Shown here one piece after another: positions 13,447 through 24,495 of a DNA stretch of 64,000 bases; within the stretch, counting starts at the first letter, position 1, and every line of letters starts with the position of its first letter. The notes below the pieces were generated by a model. That model made no database searches. It was not told where the DNA came from and saw only the letters and a program-made list of their open reading frames with translations. The position numbers were made by a program, and so were the translations under genes. The stretch is taken from positions 11,738,835-11,802,834 of the forward strand of contig NC_134018.1 in assembly GCF_040712315.1 (NCBI RefSeq). The letters run 5' to 3'. The stretch is from Castanea sativa (Eukaryota; Streptophyta; Magnoliopsida; Fagales; Fagaceae).

Positions 13447-14186
13447 TGTGGGGGGCAAAAAGATCCTGATGGGAACGTGGGCCTTTTGGGCCGTGTTAAG
13501 GAAGGCCGACCTGATCCTGGGTTTAGAATTTGTTAGTACTATGGGTCGGCCCATACGCCGAGGATCCGAGGATCCGAGGTGACCTTACCCTCGGATGAAC
13601 AGAAGAACTCGGGATTTCATAGTAAAGATTAGGGGATGACACGGTTAAGGCCAATGGTTAAAAGGGGGGAACCTAGAACGCCCCGAAGCACGGTGTTGAA
13701 GAAATGTCAAAGATAAAGGCTGCTACCTCCACATTAAAAGACCACTGCACCTACCACGGCCGCATTTATGGGGAAGTGACACACCGAACGAGGTGGAAGA
13801 GAAACTTCTGGTTACTATTCAAAGGCACTGAGAAAAGAAATATCTAGGCTAAGGGGGAGGTGAGGCAACACGTGTACAAAGTATTCAAAAGAGTAGTATT
13901 TAAAGAGCAATCTAAGACAGAAAAAGGGGACGGACTTTTTGTAACCTAAAAAAGGAAAAAAGACAAGGAGAAAGATATAATATAAGAACAGCTCTTGGCT
14001 TACGTCCGAGAAGGCCGATTTACAATATCCCTTGTTGTTTCCAAGTATTTACAACCTTTAGTTTGTCATTTAATCCCCACACACTTCTAACCTGGGTTTC
14101 AAGCCCACACTCTACAAATTCATATTGTTTAAGGCTCATTGGGCACAGCCTGCTTGTTCTTGGGGCAGTGCACATGTGCACTTACA
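13447..14186 (+). repeat. 5' LTR
   Basis: Begins TGTGGGGGGC and ends CACTTACA. It matches the 3' LTR over its full length. Long identical stretches alternate with short dense patches of mismatches and indels. Confidence 0.95.
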
Positions 14187-14187
14187 A

Positions 14188-14206
14188 TTGGCGCAGGTAC
14201 GTGGGG
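14188..14206 (+). promoter_or_regulatory. Primer-binding-site region of the Tat element
   Basis: Directly after the 5' LTR lies TTGGCGCAGG followed by a GTGGGGAA tract, the usual position and general form of plant gypsy primer sites. It is imperfect against the tRNA-complementary sites I remember, so the primer is not assigned. Confidence 0.5.
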
Positions 14207-14234
14207 AATCTAGTCTAGAAGAGGTAGGGATATT

Positions 14235-15710
14235 ATGGCAGGCTTAGGCTCTCACCATGCAGAGTCACAAGGATCACAACCGGAAGATCATTTCGAACGT
14301 CTTGAACATCGTATGGATCGTGAGGGAAGCGTCCATACAGAATACCCAGGGGCTAGCCATACTCCGTGGAGGGGTAGCACTACCATGATGAGGGTTCTAA
14401 ATCCATGCAGAAGGAAATCAATCGTTTGAAGAGGAAGTTACGCCGTGCTAAACGTAAGGTTTCCCCGTCCTCGTCTAGTTCTTCCTCAGAGAAGGATAGG
14501 GGACTTGGCTACAGTTCAAGGTCATGTTCCCCCACCAGCGCAACATCCTCCGGTGAGGAGGACGACCAGCCAACCCGCGAGACATAAGAAGCTTCGTTCT
14601 AGGGGCTTAGGCAACGATACCATGAGTAGGGCGTTGCACCGGCTCTCTAAATCTCCATTTTCACGGGAGGATCGAGAGGGGAGGCTTCCCGGGGAGGTTC
14701 ACCCAGCCCACCTTTACCATATATAATGGCCGGACGTCCGGTGGAGCACGTGAGTCACTTCGGCCAAAGGATGGCGGTGCACTCTCACAACGAGACTTTG
14801 ATGTGTAAAGTCTTCCCCTCCCGGCTTGGGACCTGTGGCTATGAGATGGTTTAACGGTCTCAAATCGGGATCTGTAGGCTCATTTGGGGAGCTAACTAGG
14901 GCATTTGCTTCGCGGTTCATTACGTGTAGCAGAGTCCCTCGGCCATTAGACTCGTTGCTATCCATGGCCATGAAGGAAGGGGAGACAACGAAAGCATACT
15001 CCGACCGATGCGGGAGATGTTTAATGAAATAGACGGCGACTTTGATGAGGTGGCGCTTAATACCTTTAAGGTGGGTCTCCATACTGATCACGACCTAAGA
15101 AAGTCTTTGACGAAAAAGCCCGTCCGCAGCGTACGCCGTCTTATGGATCATATTGATGAATACAAAAGGGTAGAGGAAGACCGCGGGGAAAAGGAAAGGA
15201 GAAGGTTATCCCACGGAGAGAAGGGATTTCAGGTCGAACGGATATCACAACAACAAGCCGAGGAGGGATTACTTCGGACAATCCGGCTGGCGGCACCTCG
15301 AACATGTAATTGTGTTCGAGAACCGGTGCATCGAGTTATTAGAAAAAGTTCGTAAAGAGCCCTTCTTAGATGGCCGGGCAAGATGGCGGGGGACCACTGC
15401 GAGAAGAAATCAAAACCTTTTCGTCGGTATCATCGGGATGTGGGTCACACTGCGAAACTGTCGGACCACGTGGAACCATCTAGAGCGACTCATCGGTGAG
15501 GGAAAGTTAAAGCAGCACTTGTGTCGGCCCATGAGCGGGTCGGTCAAGTTGGTTCAAACAACCGGAGGAACGGTTAAATCTCGGCCGGCATTGGGAACAA
15601 TTAATGTTATCTTCGCTGCGTAGGACCGGCTCGGGTCCCACTAGGGTGATGGCGATTTCCCATCCGCGAGGCCGAGGATGTGGGTAACAGCCGAAGAGAT
15701 TAAAGGGCAC
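14235..15710 (+). pseudogene. Gag of the Tat element, frameshifted
   Basis: Gag should form the virus-like particle and bind element RNA. Pieces of the retrotransposon gag domain are visible in different frames: an N-terminal Arg/Ser-rich stretch (14405-14587), WFNGLKSGSVGSFGEL with FASRF (14850-14930), MFNEIDGDFDEVALNTFKVGL (15020-15080, quoted in part) and DHIDEYKRVEED (15140-15180). A nucleic-acid-binding zinc knuckle expected near 15420-15470 is split between frames. At least three frameshifts separate these pieces. Some may be sequence errors rather than decay, given the odd LTR differences. Confidence 0.8.
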
Positions 15711-15739
15711 TTTACTGTCTTGGGTTTCTCGAGGAGGAT

Positions 15740-16254
15740 AAAGTAGGGACTATCCGGCCCCAATGACGATGCTCTTGTGGTTACCCTCGGGATAGGGAAC
15801 TATGATGTGAGAAGGGTGATGATAGATCGGGCGGCGGTGCGGATATCATGTACACGATCTATTTAAAGGGCTAAGATTGGAGTTGGAAGATCTAACCCCT
15901 TACGACTCCCCACTTATAAGCTTCGAAGGAAGGGCCGTTGTGCCGAAGGGACGGTCCGTTTACCGTTCAATCCGGCACGAAACGGTTGAGGTAGATTTCA
16001 TTGTGGTTGACGCGTACTCTCCATATACAGCCATCCTCGCCGAGGCCATGGCTGCACGCTTTGGGGCTGTCTCCTCTACCTTACATGTTAAGGTGAAATT
16101 CCCCTCGGGGGAGCATGTTGAGGAAATCCTCGGCGGCCGGGTAGTGGCTAGGCAATGCATATCGGCTGCGGTGCTTCGTCGGTCGAAATTGAGTCATCAA
16201 CCTTGCCCATCCGGGAGTTATAGCAGTGCCGGCTCGGAGGCACTGGAGCGATGA
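15740..16254 (+). pseudogene. Aspartic protease region of the Tat element, damaged
   Basis: This region should cleave the Gag-Pol polyprotein. ALVVTLGIGNYDV at about 15770-15810 and VEVDFIVVDAYSPYTAIL at about 15985-16040 place it. The catalytic Asp-x-Gly motif expected near 15825 reads as MIDRAAV, so the active-site glycine/serine part is lost. A stop and frame change lie near 15865. Confidence 0.75.
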
Positions 16255-16379
16255 CGGAAGGAGACGAGGCTGTTTGTGAGGAGTTAGAGAAGTTTGTAAT
16301 AACGAGATGATCCGGAGAGGTTCTTCCAAGTTGGCATACTTTTACCACACCAAGAGAAGATGGAGTTGTTGAAATTTCG

Positions 16380-17250
16380 AAGGATAATTTAGATGTCTTT
16401 GCGTGGGACCCCTATGAGGCTCCGGGCGTAGATCGAACTTTATTTGTTATCGTTTAAACGTCAATCCTGCCATCGTTCCGAGGAGGCAGCCACCTCGGCG
16501 ATCTTCCGAGAACATTCGAAAGGCTGTGAAGGAAGAGGTTCTTAAACTCAAAAGGGCGGGGGCTATCAAAGAAGTTTTCTACCGAATGGTTGGCTCATCT
16601 TGTTGTTGTTAAAAAGAAGAACGGCAAGTGGAGAGTATGTGTGGACTTTGCGATCGAACAAGGCTGTCCTAAAGATTCGTTCCCAATGCCACGGATTGAT
16701 CAAGCGGTAGATGCTCTTGTTGGACATCCTCGGATGAGTTTCTTGGACGCCTTCCAGGGGTTACCACCAAATTCCCTTGGCGTTAGAGGATCGGGGAGTG
16801 CTTTCATTACTCCAACCGGGAACTTTCATTATAAGGTCATGCCATTTGGATTAAAAAATGCGGGGCTACTTTATCAAAGAATGATGACCCGAATGTTTGA
16901 ACGGCAAGCAACTGGGGAAAACCATCGAAGTATACGTAGATGATATGGTGGTGAAGAGTAAGACAGTACCTTCACACATGACAGATCTGGCCGACACCTT
17001 CCAGGTGCTAAGGAAGTATAAGTTGCGCCTTAACGCCTCCAAGTGTTCTTTTGGCGTGGGATCTGGAAAGTTCTTGGGATATATGATTACTCATAGGGGC
17101 ATAGAGGTAAACCCAGTGCAGGTTAAAGCTATTCAGAATTTGCAGCCGCCTAGGAACCCAAAAGAGATTCAGAAATTGATTGGAATGATTGCTACGTTGA
17201 ATAGATTTATTTCTCGGTCAGCTGACCGATGCCGTCCTTTCTTTCAGTTG
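16380..17250 (+). pseudogene. Reverse transcriptase domain of the Tat element, frameshifted
   Basis: RT fingers and palm are seen in two frames. 16590-16880 gives HLVVVKKKNGKWRVCVDF, FPMPRIDQAVDAL and YKVMPFGLKNAG. A frame change near 16910 leads to the catalytic YVDDM at about 16933-16947, followed by SKCSFGVGSGKFLGY. The stretch after FLDAFQG is scrambled by a compensating pair of indels (about 16755-16800). The domain is recognisable but cannot be read as one frame. Confidence 0.85.
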
Positions 17251-18606
17251 TTGCACAAGTGGAAAGGGTTTCAATGGACCGAGGCCTACGAGTTAGCTTT
17301 CCAACAGCTTAAGCAATATCTTTCTCGACCACCTATTTTATCTCGCCCTGAGGTGGACGAGGTTTTATTCGCTTATCTGGCCATGGCTATTCACGCGGTG
17401 AGCTTAGTCCTTATAAGGAATGAAAGCGGAGTACAGAGACCGATCTACTACGTTAGTAAGTCCTTGAATGAGGCCGAGGTGCGCTATCTGCCCTTGGAAA
17501 AAGCACTTCTGGCTGTAGTCCACGCCACGCGTAAACTTCCTCATTATTTCCAATCTCATACTGTGGTTGTTTTGACCCAGTTGCCTCTTAAGGCTGTGTT
17601 GCGTAGTGCTGATTATTCTGGCAGGGTGGCAAAATGGGGAACTATTTTGGGAGACTTTGATGTTAAATACAAGCCTCGCACTTCGGTAAAGGGACAGGTC
17701 CTCGCTGATTTGGTGGCAGAGTTCACTGAACCATTGTTAGAAGAAACTTCAAAAGAAGCACACATGGGTGAAAAATCAGTTGGTGTGATCACAGACGTAT
17801 CACCCTCGGTTTGGAGAGTTTATGTGGATGGGGCTGCTAATCAAAAAGGGTTTGGTGTTGGACTTGTTCTAATGTCCCCTGAAGGAATTGTCTTCGAAAA
17901 ATCTTTGAGATTGGCCTTCTCGGCTACTAATAATGAGGCCGAGTATGAAGCAGTCTTGGTAGGCATGCAAATGGTACATAAGATGGGTGGCAAGGAAATC
18001 CATGTGTTCTCGGACTCTCAGTTAGTGGTCGGCCAAGTCATGGGGACCATGGAGGCTAGAGACCCCCGAATGCAGGAATACTTGGCCCAGGTCAAGCGTC
18101 AGCAGGCTGAATTCGACTCCTTTGCCTTAGCTCATGTCTCTAGGAGTGGAAACACTCATGCAGATTCTTTGGCTACGTTGGCAACATCCTCGGCTCAAGG
18201 TCTACCAAGTGTTATTCTCGTTGAGGATCTGGTAGAACCTTCTCTTGTAACTTCTAACGCACCTTGCATCCATCTAATAAGGCCTGGTCCTAGTTGGATG
18301 GATTCGATCATATCTTTTCTTAAAAGTGACATTCTTCCCGAAGACAGGGTTGAAGCAGAAAAGGTACGTCGAAAGGCGCCGCGTTTCTGGTTGTCCGAGG
18401 TCCAGAAGCTATACAAACGATCCTTTTCAGGACCGTATTTGTTGTGTGTGCACCCTGAATCAACAGAAACGTTAATGGAGGAACTGCATGAGGGAATTTG
18501 TGGGAACCACACCGGGGGAAGATCCTTAGCCCATAGAGCCCTGACTCAGGGTTATTGGTGGCCTAATATGCGAGAGGGAGGCTCGGGATTATGCCAAAAA
18601 ATGTGA
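16897..18606 (+). CDS. Pol segment: RT palm end, RNase H, archaeal-type RNase H, integrase N-terminus
   Basis: The longest open stretch of the element, 569 residues. YVDD lies at residues ~13-16. A gypsy RNase H follows (about residues 150-285). From residue ~306 to ~431 comes a second RNase H, beginning WRVYVDGAANQKGFGVGL, with NNEAEYEA and FSDSQLVVG and a final HADSLA supplying the usual acidic residues. The end holds the integrase zinc-binding start (HEGICGNHTGG, YWWPNMRE) before a frameshift. The order RNase H then archaeal-type RNase H is diagnostic of the Tat lineage. The open frame is part of Gag-Pol; its own start is not a real translation start. Confidence 0.9.
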   Translation: MNGKQLGKTIEVYVDDMVVKSKTVPSHMTDLADTFQVLRKYKLRLNASKCSFGVGSGKFLGYMITHRGIEVNPVQVKAIQNLQPPRNPKEIQKLIGMIATLNRFISRSADRCRPFFQLLHKWKGFQWTEAYELAFQQLKQYLSRPPILSRPEVDEVLFAYLAMAIHAVSLVLIRNESGVQRPIYYVSKSLNEAEVRYLPLEKALLAVVHATRKLPHYFQSHTVVVLTQLPLKAVLRSADYSGRVAKWGTILGDFDVKYKPRTSVKGQVLADLVAEFTEPLLEETSKEAHMGEKSVGVITDVSPSVWRVYVDGAANQKGFGVGLVLMSPEGIVFEKSLRLAFSATNNEAEYEAVLVGMQMVHKMGGKEIHVFSDSQLVVGQVMGTMEARDPRMQEYLAQVKRQQAEFDSFALAHVSRSGNTHADSLATLATSSAQGLPSVILVEDLVEPSLVTSNAPCIHLIRPGPSWMDSIISFLKSDILPEDRVEAEKVRRKAPRFWLSEVQKLYKRSFSGPYLLCVHPESTETLMEELHEGICGNHTGGRSLAHRALTQGYWWPNMREGGSGLCQKM

Positions 18607-19533
18607 TCAATGTCGAGAGGTTCGCCCAATATCCACCAACTTTGAAGGGGTTCTTAACCCTCTCTCCCGGCCCTTGGCCTTTCGCACGGTGGGGCTTGGA
18701 CATTGTAGGGCCATTTCGAGGGGCTGTGGCAACAAAAGATGGTTGCTCGTGGGAACGAGACTACTTCACTAAATGGGTTGAAGGCAGGCCTTAGCCAATA
18801 TCAGAGATGTTGATTCAAAGAAATTTATATGGAAAAATATTGTTACTAGATTTGGTATACCGCATACACTTATCTCGACAATGGCGTTCAATTTGACGAA
18901 CGCCTTTAGGCAATATTGTGGTGACATGGGTATCATAAATAGATATTCTACCCCAGCTTATCCTCGAGGAAATGGGCAGGCCGAGGCCGTTAACAAGGTC
19001 ATAGTTAACGGGCTCAAGAAGAGGTTGGATGATGCGAAAGGTAAATGGGTAGAAGAGCTCCCTCATGTCCTGTGGACGTATCGGACCACACCGCGCAGGT
19101 CCACTGGAGAAACGCCATTCTCTATGACTTATGGAGCCGAGGCGGTGATACCATTGGAATCTGGTTTTCCTACTCTAAAGACAAGTTCTTTTAGCCCAGA
19201 AAATAACAAGGGACTTCTAGAGAAAGATCTTGATTTACTTGAGGAACGGCGTGAGGCAGCTATGATCCAAATGGCCTATTATCAGCAGAAGCTAAAACGA
19301 GGATATGATGCCCACGTGAAGCTAAGGCCACTTGCGCCTGGTGATCTTGTATTAAGGAAAGTTGTAGGCACTTCTAAGAACCCAGCTTGGGGTAAGCTCG
19401 GACCCTAGCGGGAAGGCCACTATCGCATTGTTTCAATAGCAGGCATAGGGTCGTATAGGCTAGCTGACCTAGACGAACGAATTGTACCACGTCCATGGAA
19501 TGTAAATAATCTTAGAAGGTATTATTATTAATG
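18440..19533 (+). pseudogene. Integrase of the Tat element, frameshifted
   Basis: Integrase inserts the DNA copy into the host genome. The first catalytic Asp is in RWGLDIVGPF (about 18690-18715). The second (DNG, 18877 on) is present only in a shifted frame. The Glu lies in GNGQAEAVNK (about 18970-19000), and ETPFSMTYGAEAVIP follows. The C-terminal part is broken by a stop near 19408, after which the WNVNNLRRYY end is still readable to the stop near 19533. At least three frame breaks are present. Confidence 0.85.
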
Positions 19534-19584
19534 AAAATGAGCTTTTGTCAATGTATTTCAAAGTTATGAGTAGCTCAGATTCTT

Positions 19585-20340
19585 GAAGTTATCATTTTTA
19601 AGAATCAAACAGAAACTTGGTTAAGTGCAGTCCTCGGACCATAAACCTTGTGGAAATTGATGTCTTGTCATTTGTTAAACAGAACCTTAGTTATGCCGGG
19701 TCTTCGGACCTCCTACTTTGGGAAAATTAACATTTGAAGTTATCATTTTTAAGAATCAAACAGAAACTTGGTTAAGTGCAGTCCTCGGACCATAAACCTT
19801 GTGAAAATTGATGTCTTGTCATTTGTTAAAGAGAACCTTAGTTATGCCGGGTCTTCGGACCTCCTACTTTGGAAAAATTAACATTTGAAGTTATCATTTT
19901 TAAGAATCAAACAGAAACTTGGTTAAGTGCAGTCCTCGGACCATAAACCTTGTGGAAATTGATGTCTTGTCATTTGTTAAACAGAACCTTAGTTATGCCG
20001 GGTCTTCGGACCTCCTACTTTGGGAAAATTAACATTTGAAGTTATCATTTTTAAGAATCAAACAGAAACTTGGTTAAGTGCAGTCCTCGGACCATAAACC
20101 TTGTGGAAATTGATGTCTTGTCATTTGTTAAACAAAACCTTAGTTATGTCGGGTCCTTGGATCTCCTACTTTGGAAAAATTAACATTTGAAGTTATCATT
20201 TTTAAGAATCAAACGGAAAATTGGTTTGAGTCTTATCTTCGGACCACAACTTTGATCAAGGTTGTCTCCTTATTATGACCGGATGTTAATGCGTTATTGT
20301 TTATTAAATTCGGATCTTAAGTTTCATATCTTTGGTTGTT
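19585..20340 (+). repeat. 151-bp tandem repeats in the 3' region of the Tat element
   Basis: GAAGTTATCATTTTTAAGAA begins repeats at 19585, 19736, 19887, 20038 and 20189, an exact 151-bp period. The first four units are nearly identical; the fifth decays past ~20230. Units contain paired CTCGGACC / CTTCGGACC strings. Tandem repeats in this position are known in Tat-lineage elements and can seed satellite DNA. Confidence 0.95.
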
Positions 20341-20739
20341 AAGCAATTTTGTGTAAGGAACGGTCCTCGGATCTTACATCCTACTAGAAACAGTGTTATG
20401 CATTATAAGGGTTTAATCGTTATATGAAGTCCTTTCTTCTTTTTAGTCAAGGCATTGTTTAAATATATTAACCATGTCACCTTTTATTAAATCTTTGATA
20501 ATATGCGTGTGATTATATGAAAGTTATGATTGTGCAATCCTTGGTGTTAGAGTTGTTTACTCTGAGAAACTTCTGTAATGAGAACAAAAAGTATAAAGTA
20601 AAAACAGATACAACCCAAGTGAAAAGCAAAATGAAATTGTTCTTCATTAATTAGTCAAATATACATTACATATATAATTCAAACATGGAAAAAAAGAAGT
20701 CCTAAAGATAAGTCCTAAGCCTTTAGAGGGGGTCTTGGC

Positions 20740-22607
20740 GAGAGGTGCGGGTGCCCTCGGTCTTTCTCAACTCAGCTCAAAAGGAGTCAAAACTTGCTTT
20801 CCTTTATCTGCTTGTCTTCGTTAGAAGGACGTTGGGTTCCAATTATCGGCTCAAGTCCTTCTCTGCATCCCCTTCTCCTTCCTTCTCTTTGTTGGAACCG
20901 AGAGGGTTCGCTGGGGATCGAGGAACTTCTTGTGGGACCACGGAGGTGGAAGCCGGGGAAGAGTTGTCTCGGGGGTAGGAGTAGCGCGGGAGCCTCTTCA
21001 ATCTCTGTATTTCTAGGGGAAGCCAAACGTTCTCGGACTTCCTCGGATCCGAAGATTGGGGAACTCCTGCTACGTTTAAAGCTTCCCCCATACTTTTGAC
21101 GATGATTCGCGGCATAAAGCCGCGAACTCTCTGTCATTGCTCCTCTGTGGTTGCTACCCCTTCATCGAAACTTGCACTTGGCAGCGTGGAGAGAGAGTTG
21201 GAAGGAGCTGGCTTCTTTCTTCATCAACACCAGTTCCTTCTTCAGATCCGAGCACTCCCTTTGAGCCTGGGAGAGTTCTTCATCTCTTTCATGAAGGAGC
21301 TTGCGCTGTCCTTCTATTTGGGTCTTCATAGTCTTCAAGTTTGACTCGACCCCATTTTTCTCTCTCCTCAGATCCGCCACCTCAGAGGTCAGCTTCTCGT
21401 TCTCGGCAAGGGCTGTACCCAAGGACTTTTTAGTCTCCAGCCTGATTTCGAGCTCAGTTCTAGCTATTTTCCGAGTGTCTTCAATAAACTTCTTAGCTAC
21501 AAAGACCTCCTGAATAGCCTGTAACAAAGTATGATGGAGTTAAGAACAGTAAAAAACAAACTTACTTATAAATATTGTTAAAAGTGGAATCTTCCGGAAA
21601 AAAGGAAAAACACTTACCAGCGCTAAGTCTCTTTTTAGGGAGAGGAATAGTTGTGGCTGGCCCATTTTTTCCAAGGTCTCCATGTCCTTGGGCAGCAGGA
21701 GAGGGCGTTCCAAGACCTCGGCCAGGTGGTGGGCATGGCCTTGTTGAACGACCACCCTTATGGGCCCGCGGGAGATGGGTGCGCCGTCCGGTCTTAGATC
21801 GGGGGACCGGGTGGTCGGTGCTCGGCGCACTTCAGCCTCGTCCCACGAATTCCCCGATTTCAACCGAGCGGGCCCTACCCTTGCCCTTGTCCACCTGCTG
21901 CTTGGGCCGGTGGGAGTTGTTGTCGTGGTTTCTTGGGGTCTTTATTGATCGTCCCCTCGTTATCCCCCTTCCTCTTCTTCTTTGGATCCTCGGTGGAAGT
22001 TTTGGCTCCCCATTTGGAAGAGAGGTGGTAAGGATGGGGGAACTCAGAGCGTCCCCCTCTTTTCTGCAACCTGAACGCCAGGCCCTATTGGTGAGGAGAC
22101 CCTCCATTCTTCCCATGTCTTCTTCAAATTCGTCCTCGGGAAGGGCAACCACAAACCCTGCAATTCCGGAGGCCTCGGTGGCTTCTTCCTCCTCGTCGGA
22201 AAGTACCCTGGCCGGGTTCCGCGAGGTCTCTCGTTGTCTTCGAGATGGAATTGATCTATCTCGTCGTCAAGTGTGTGTGAAGAAGACACGCACTGCTCTT
22301 CGGAACGACAGTTGCTTGTGAGTGCACGGCAAGGGGAATGTGCTATAGGCTGGTTGTATAAAAAGGTGTTAGGAGCGTCGGGAGGTCGCGGTCGTCTAGA
22401 AAAGTGGGGCCGAGCTATGTTTTTCTTCCGTCGTCTTCGGTCGCCCGCAATTTTGGCGTTCTCTATCTCCTGGAAGTCCGAGGAAAGGGGAGTGTACCCT
22501 AGAATGAGGTGAGCAGCCCGGAGTTGTAAGTCTTCGCTAACGAACACCTCGGAGCGAAGTACTCGGTTTAACTCTGCGATGTTACAATGACTCAGACGAG
22601 GACGCAC
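20740..22607 (-). pseudogene. Antisense accessory gene of the Tat element (gypsy-associated coiled-coil protein), broken
   Basis: Opposite in strand to gag-pol, this region carries recognisable protein in several frames. Read from 22607 leftward: an N-terminal part with LNRVLRSEVFVSEDLQLRAAHLILGYTP cut into frames (22607-22044), a Pro/Ser/Arg-rich middle, then a long charged heptad-like coiled coil (21527-21162, with ELEIRLETKKSLGTALAENE), then a tail with AGVPQSSDPRKSENVWLPLE (21115-20843). This matches the plant gene type labelled 'putative gypsy type transposon', known antisense in Tat-related elements; its function is unknown. Putative introns and frameshifts prevent a single reading. Confidence 0.65.
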
Positions 22608-23755
22608 GTGCGCTTATGCAAGACGTCAAAACAAACAAACTTGGTCGATTCACACGAGATATTTAACAAATTTAAGTAAGTACGAATACGCATTTACGTG
22701 TGTGTTAGAAGAAGTTGTGTTGTGGGGAGATTAATCCTACGGCATCGCACTGGATCCCCCGCTCAGGCGGGGCGGTGGAGGCCGTCGTGCCGGTTCCCGA
22801 GACACGATCAAGTAGTCGTCCTTCATGCCTTTGTTTGATTTAGGCGGACGGGAGATTAGCCTAGCAGTCTTTGGACCGAGACTTAATATAATAACCTACC
22901 TTAGAAAGTTTATGGGACTCATATAGGAACACGACATCGTGCCATGTGAGGTTTAAACCCATCTGCTCGTTTAGAGCATCTACACTACCTAGAACTCTAA
23001 AAACGTTTGGGAGGCATTGATCGGGACACTGACCGGTGGTTGCGAAGGTACTCCACAGTTACGGGTTTCATTGGAAGGGTCATCCCACCCTCTATAAAGG
23101 TTATCATAGGGATGATAACCTCTCCCTCTTTCCTAGAACCGGCCACACGCCGAGCAATATTTTAGTCCTACATCACGGGAATACGGTATTTGGCCCTAAA
23201 GCCTTCCATCCCGGCGGCGGTATCAACTAGACACTTAAACCTACCCATTAGAAAAGAACGAAAGGTTAAACTCTAAAGGGGAGAATGTTTTACGAACGGT
23301 AGGAGGGTATCCGAGGAGAAAAGGGTTAAGAATAGAGAGAGCAGAACTTACAAAGTTGAAGGTACGGGTTTCCACGGTTTTACGAGCTGGTAAAGAATGA
23401 TTGTTGGTGTTTTGATGGGATTGATCCACGATGAATTAAATGAAGGCGCAGGGTTACCGGAAGCGTCACGACGTGCGAAAAGGCGGCCTCGAAATTATAT
23501 TTGTCCCGCCTAAAATTTCGTGGAGTAACGAGGATCGTTGGATGCCCGTCTCATAGTTGAACGTGGGAGACAAAGAGTAACTTACAGTAATAAATGCGCG
23601 CGTTTTTGAAAATAAAACCGCCAAGTGGCATCTTCTGGGACGCGAAACGATTTACACACGTGCCATTACTCACAAAGTGAGTGGAGTAGGTTCTCGTCGG
23701 ATCAAAACCCTAAATTTATACTAGGACGTTGTAAATTAGAGTTTTTGGGGGGTAT
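22608..23755 (+). other. 3' untranslated region of the Tat element
   Basis: No supported coding region on either strand. It may hold the promoter of the antisense gene. Just before the 3' LTR, TTTTTGGGGGG (about 23743-23753) is the polypurine-tract position. Confidence 0.6.
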
Positions 23756-24495
23756 TGTGGGGGGCAAAAAGATCCGATGGGAACGTGGGCCTTTTGGGCC
23801 GTGTTAAGGAAGAGCCGACCTGATCTGGGTTTAGAATTTGTTAGTTCTATGGGTCGTCCCATACGCCGAGATCAGAGGATCTAGCCGAGGGTGACCTTAC
23901 CCTCGGATGAACACCGAAGAACTCGGGATTTCATAGTAAAGATTAGGGGATGACACGGTTAAGGCCAATGGTTAAAAGGGGGAACCTAGAACGCCCCGAA
24001 GCACCGGTGTTGAAGAAATGTCAAAGATAAAGGCTGCTACCTCCACGTTAAAGACCACACACCTACCACCACGGCCGCATTTATGGGGAAGTGACACTGT
24101 ACGGTGGAAGAGAAACCTGGTTACTATTCAAAGGCAGAAAGAAATATCTAGGCTAAGGGGGAGGTGAGGCAACACGTGTACAAAGTATTCAAAAGAGTAG
24201 TATTTAAAGAGCAATCTAAGACAGAAAAAGGGGACGGACTTTTTGTAACCTAAAAAAGGAAAAAAGACAAGGAGAAAGATATAATATAAGAGCATTTCTT
24301 AAGAACTACGTCGAGAAGTAGATTTACAATATCCCTTGTTGTTTCCAAGTATTTACAACCTTTAGTTTGTCATTTAATCCCCACACACTTCTAACCTGGG
24401 TTTCAAGCCCACACTCTACAAATTCATATTGTTTAAGGCTCATTGGGCCTGAGCCCATAACTGTTCTTGGGGCCAGGTGCACATGTGCACTTACA
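23756..24495 (+). repeat. 3' LTR
   Basis: 740 bp, TGTGGGGGGC...CACTTACA, matching the 5' LTR, and followed by the GATGC target-site duplication. Confidence 0.95.

Larger units (their letters stand above)
13447..24495 (+). mobile_element. Complete Tat-lineage Ty3/gypsy LTR retrotransposon
   Basis: An 11-kb element is bounded by two 740-bp LTRs with TG...CA ends and by a 5-bp target-site duplication, GATGC at 13442-13446 and 24496-24500. Order: LTR, gag, protease, reverse transcriptase, RNase H, a second archaeal-type RNase H, integrase, 151-bp tandem repeats, antisense coiled-coil gene, LTR. Dual RNase H, a long 3' region with tandem repeats and an extra antisense ORF are features of the Tat (Ogre/Retand-type) lineage. 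Gag, protease, RT and integrase are interrupted by several frameshifts, so no full product is encoded as read. Confidence 0.93.

Noticed and set aside
19585..20340. CRISPR-like array
   Set aside because: The repeats are head-to-tail 151-bp units without unique spacers, inside a plant retrotransposon.
21575..22321. 248-residue plus-strand frame in the Tat 3' region
   Set aside because: It is opposite to the antisense coiled-coil gene in GC-rich DNA and shows no recognisable motif.
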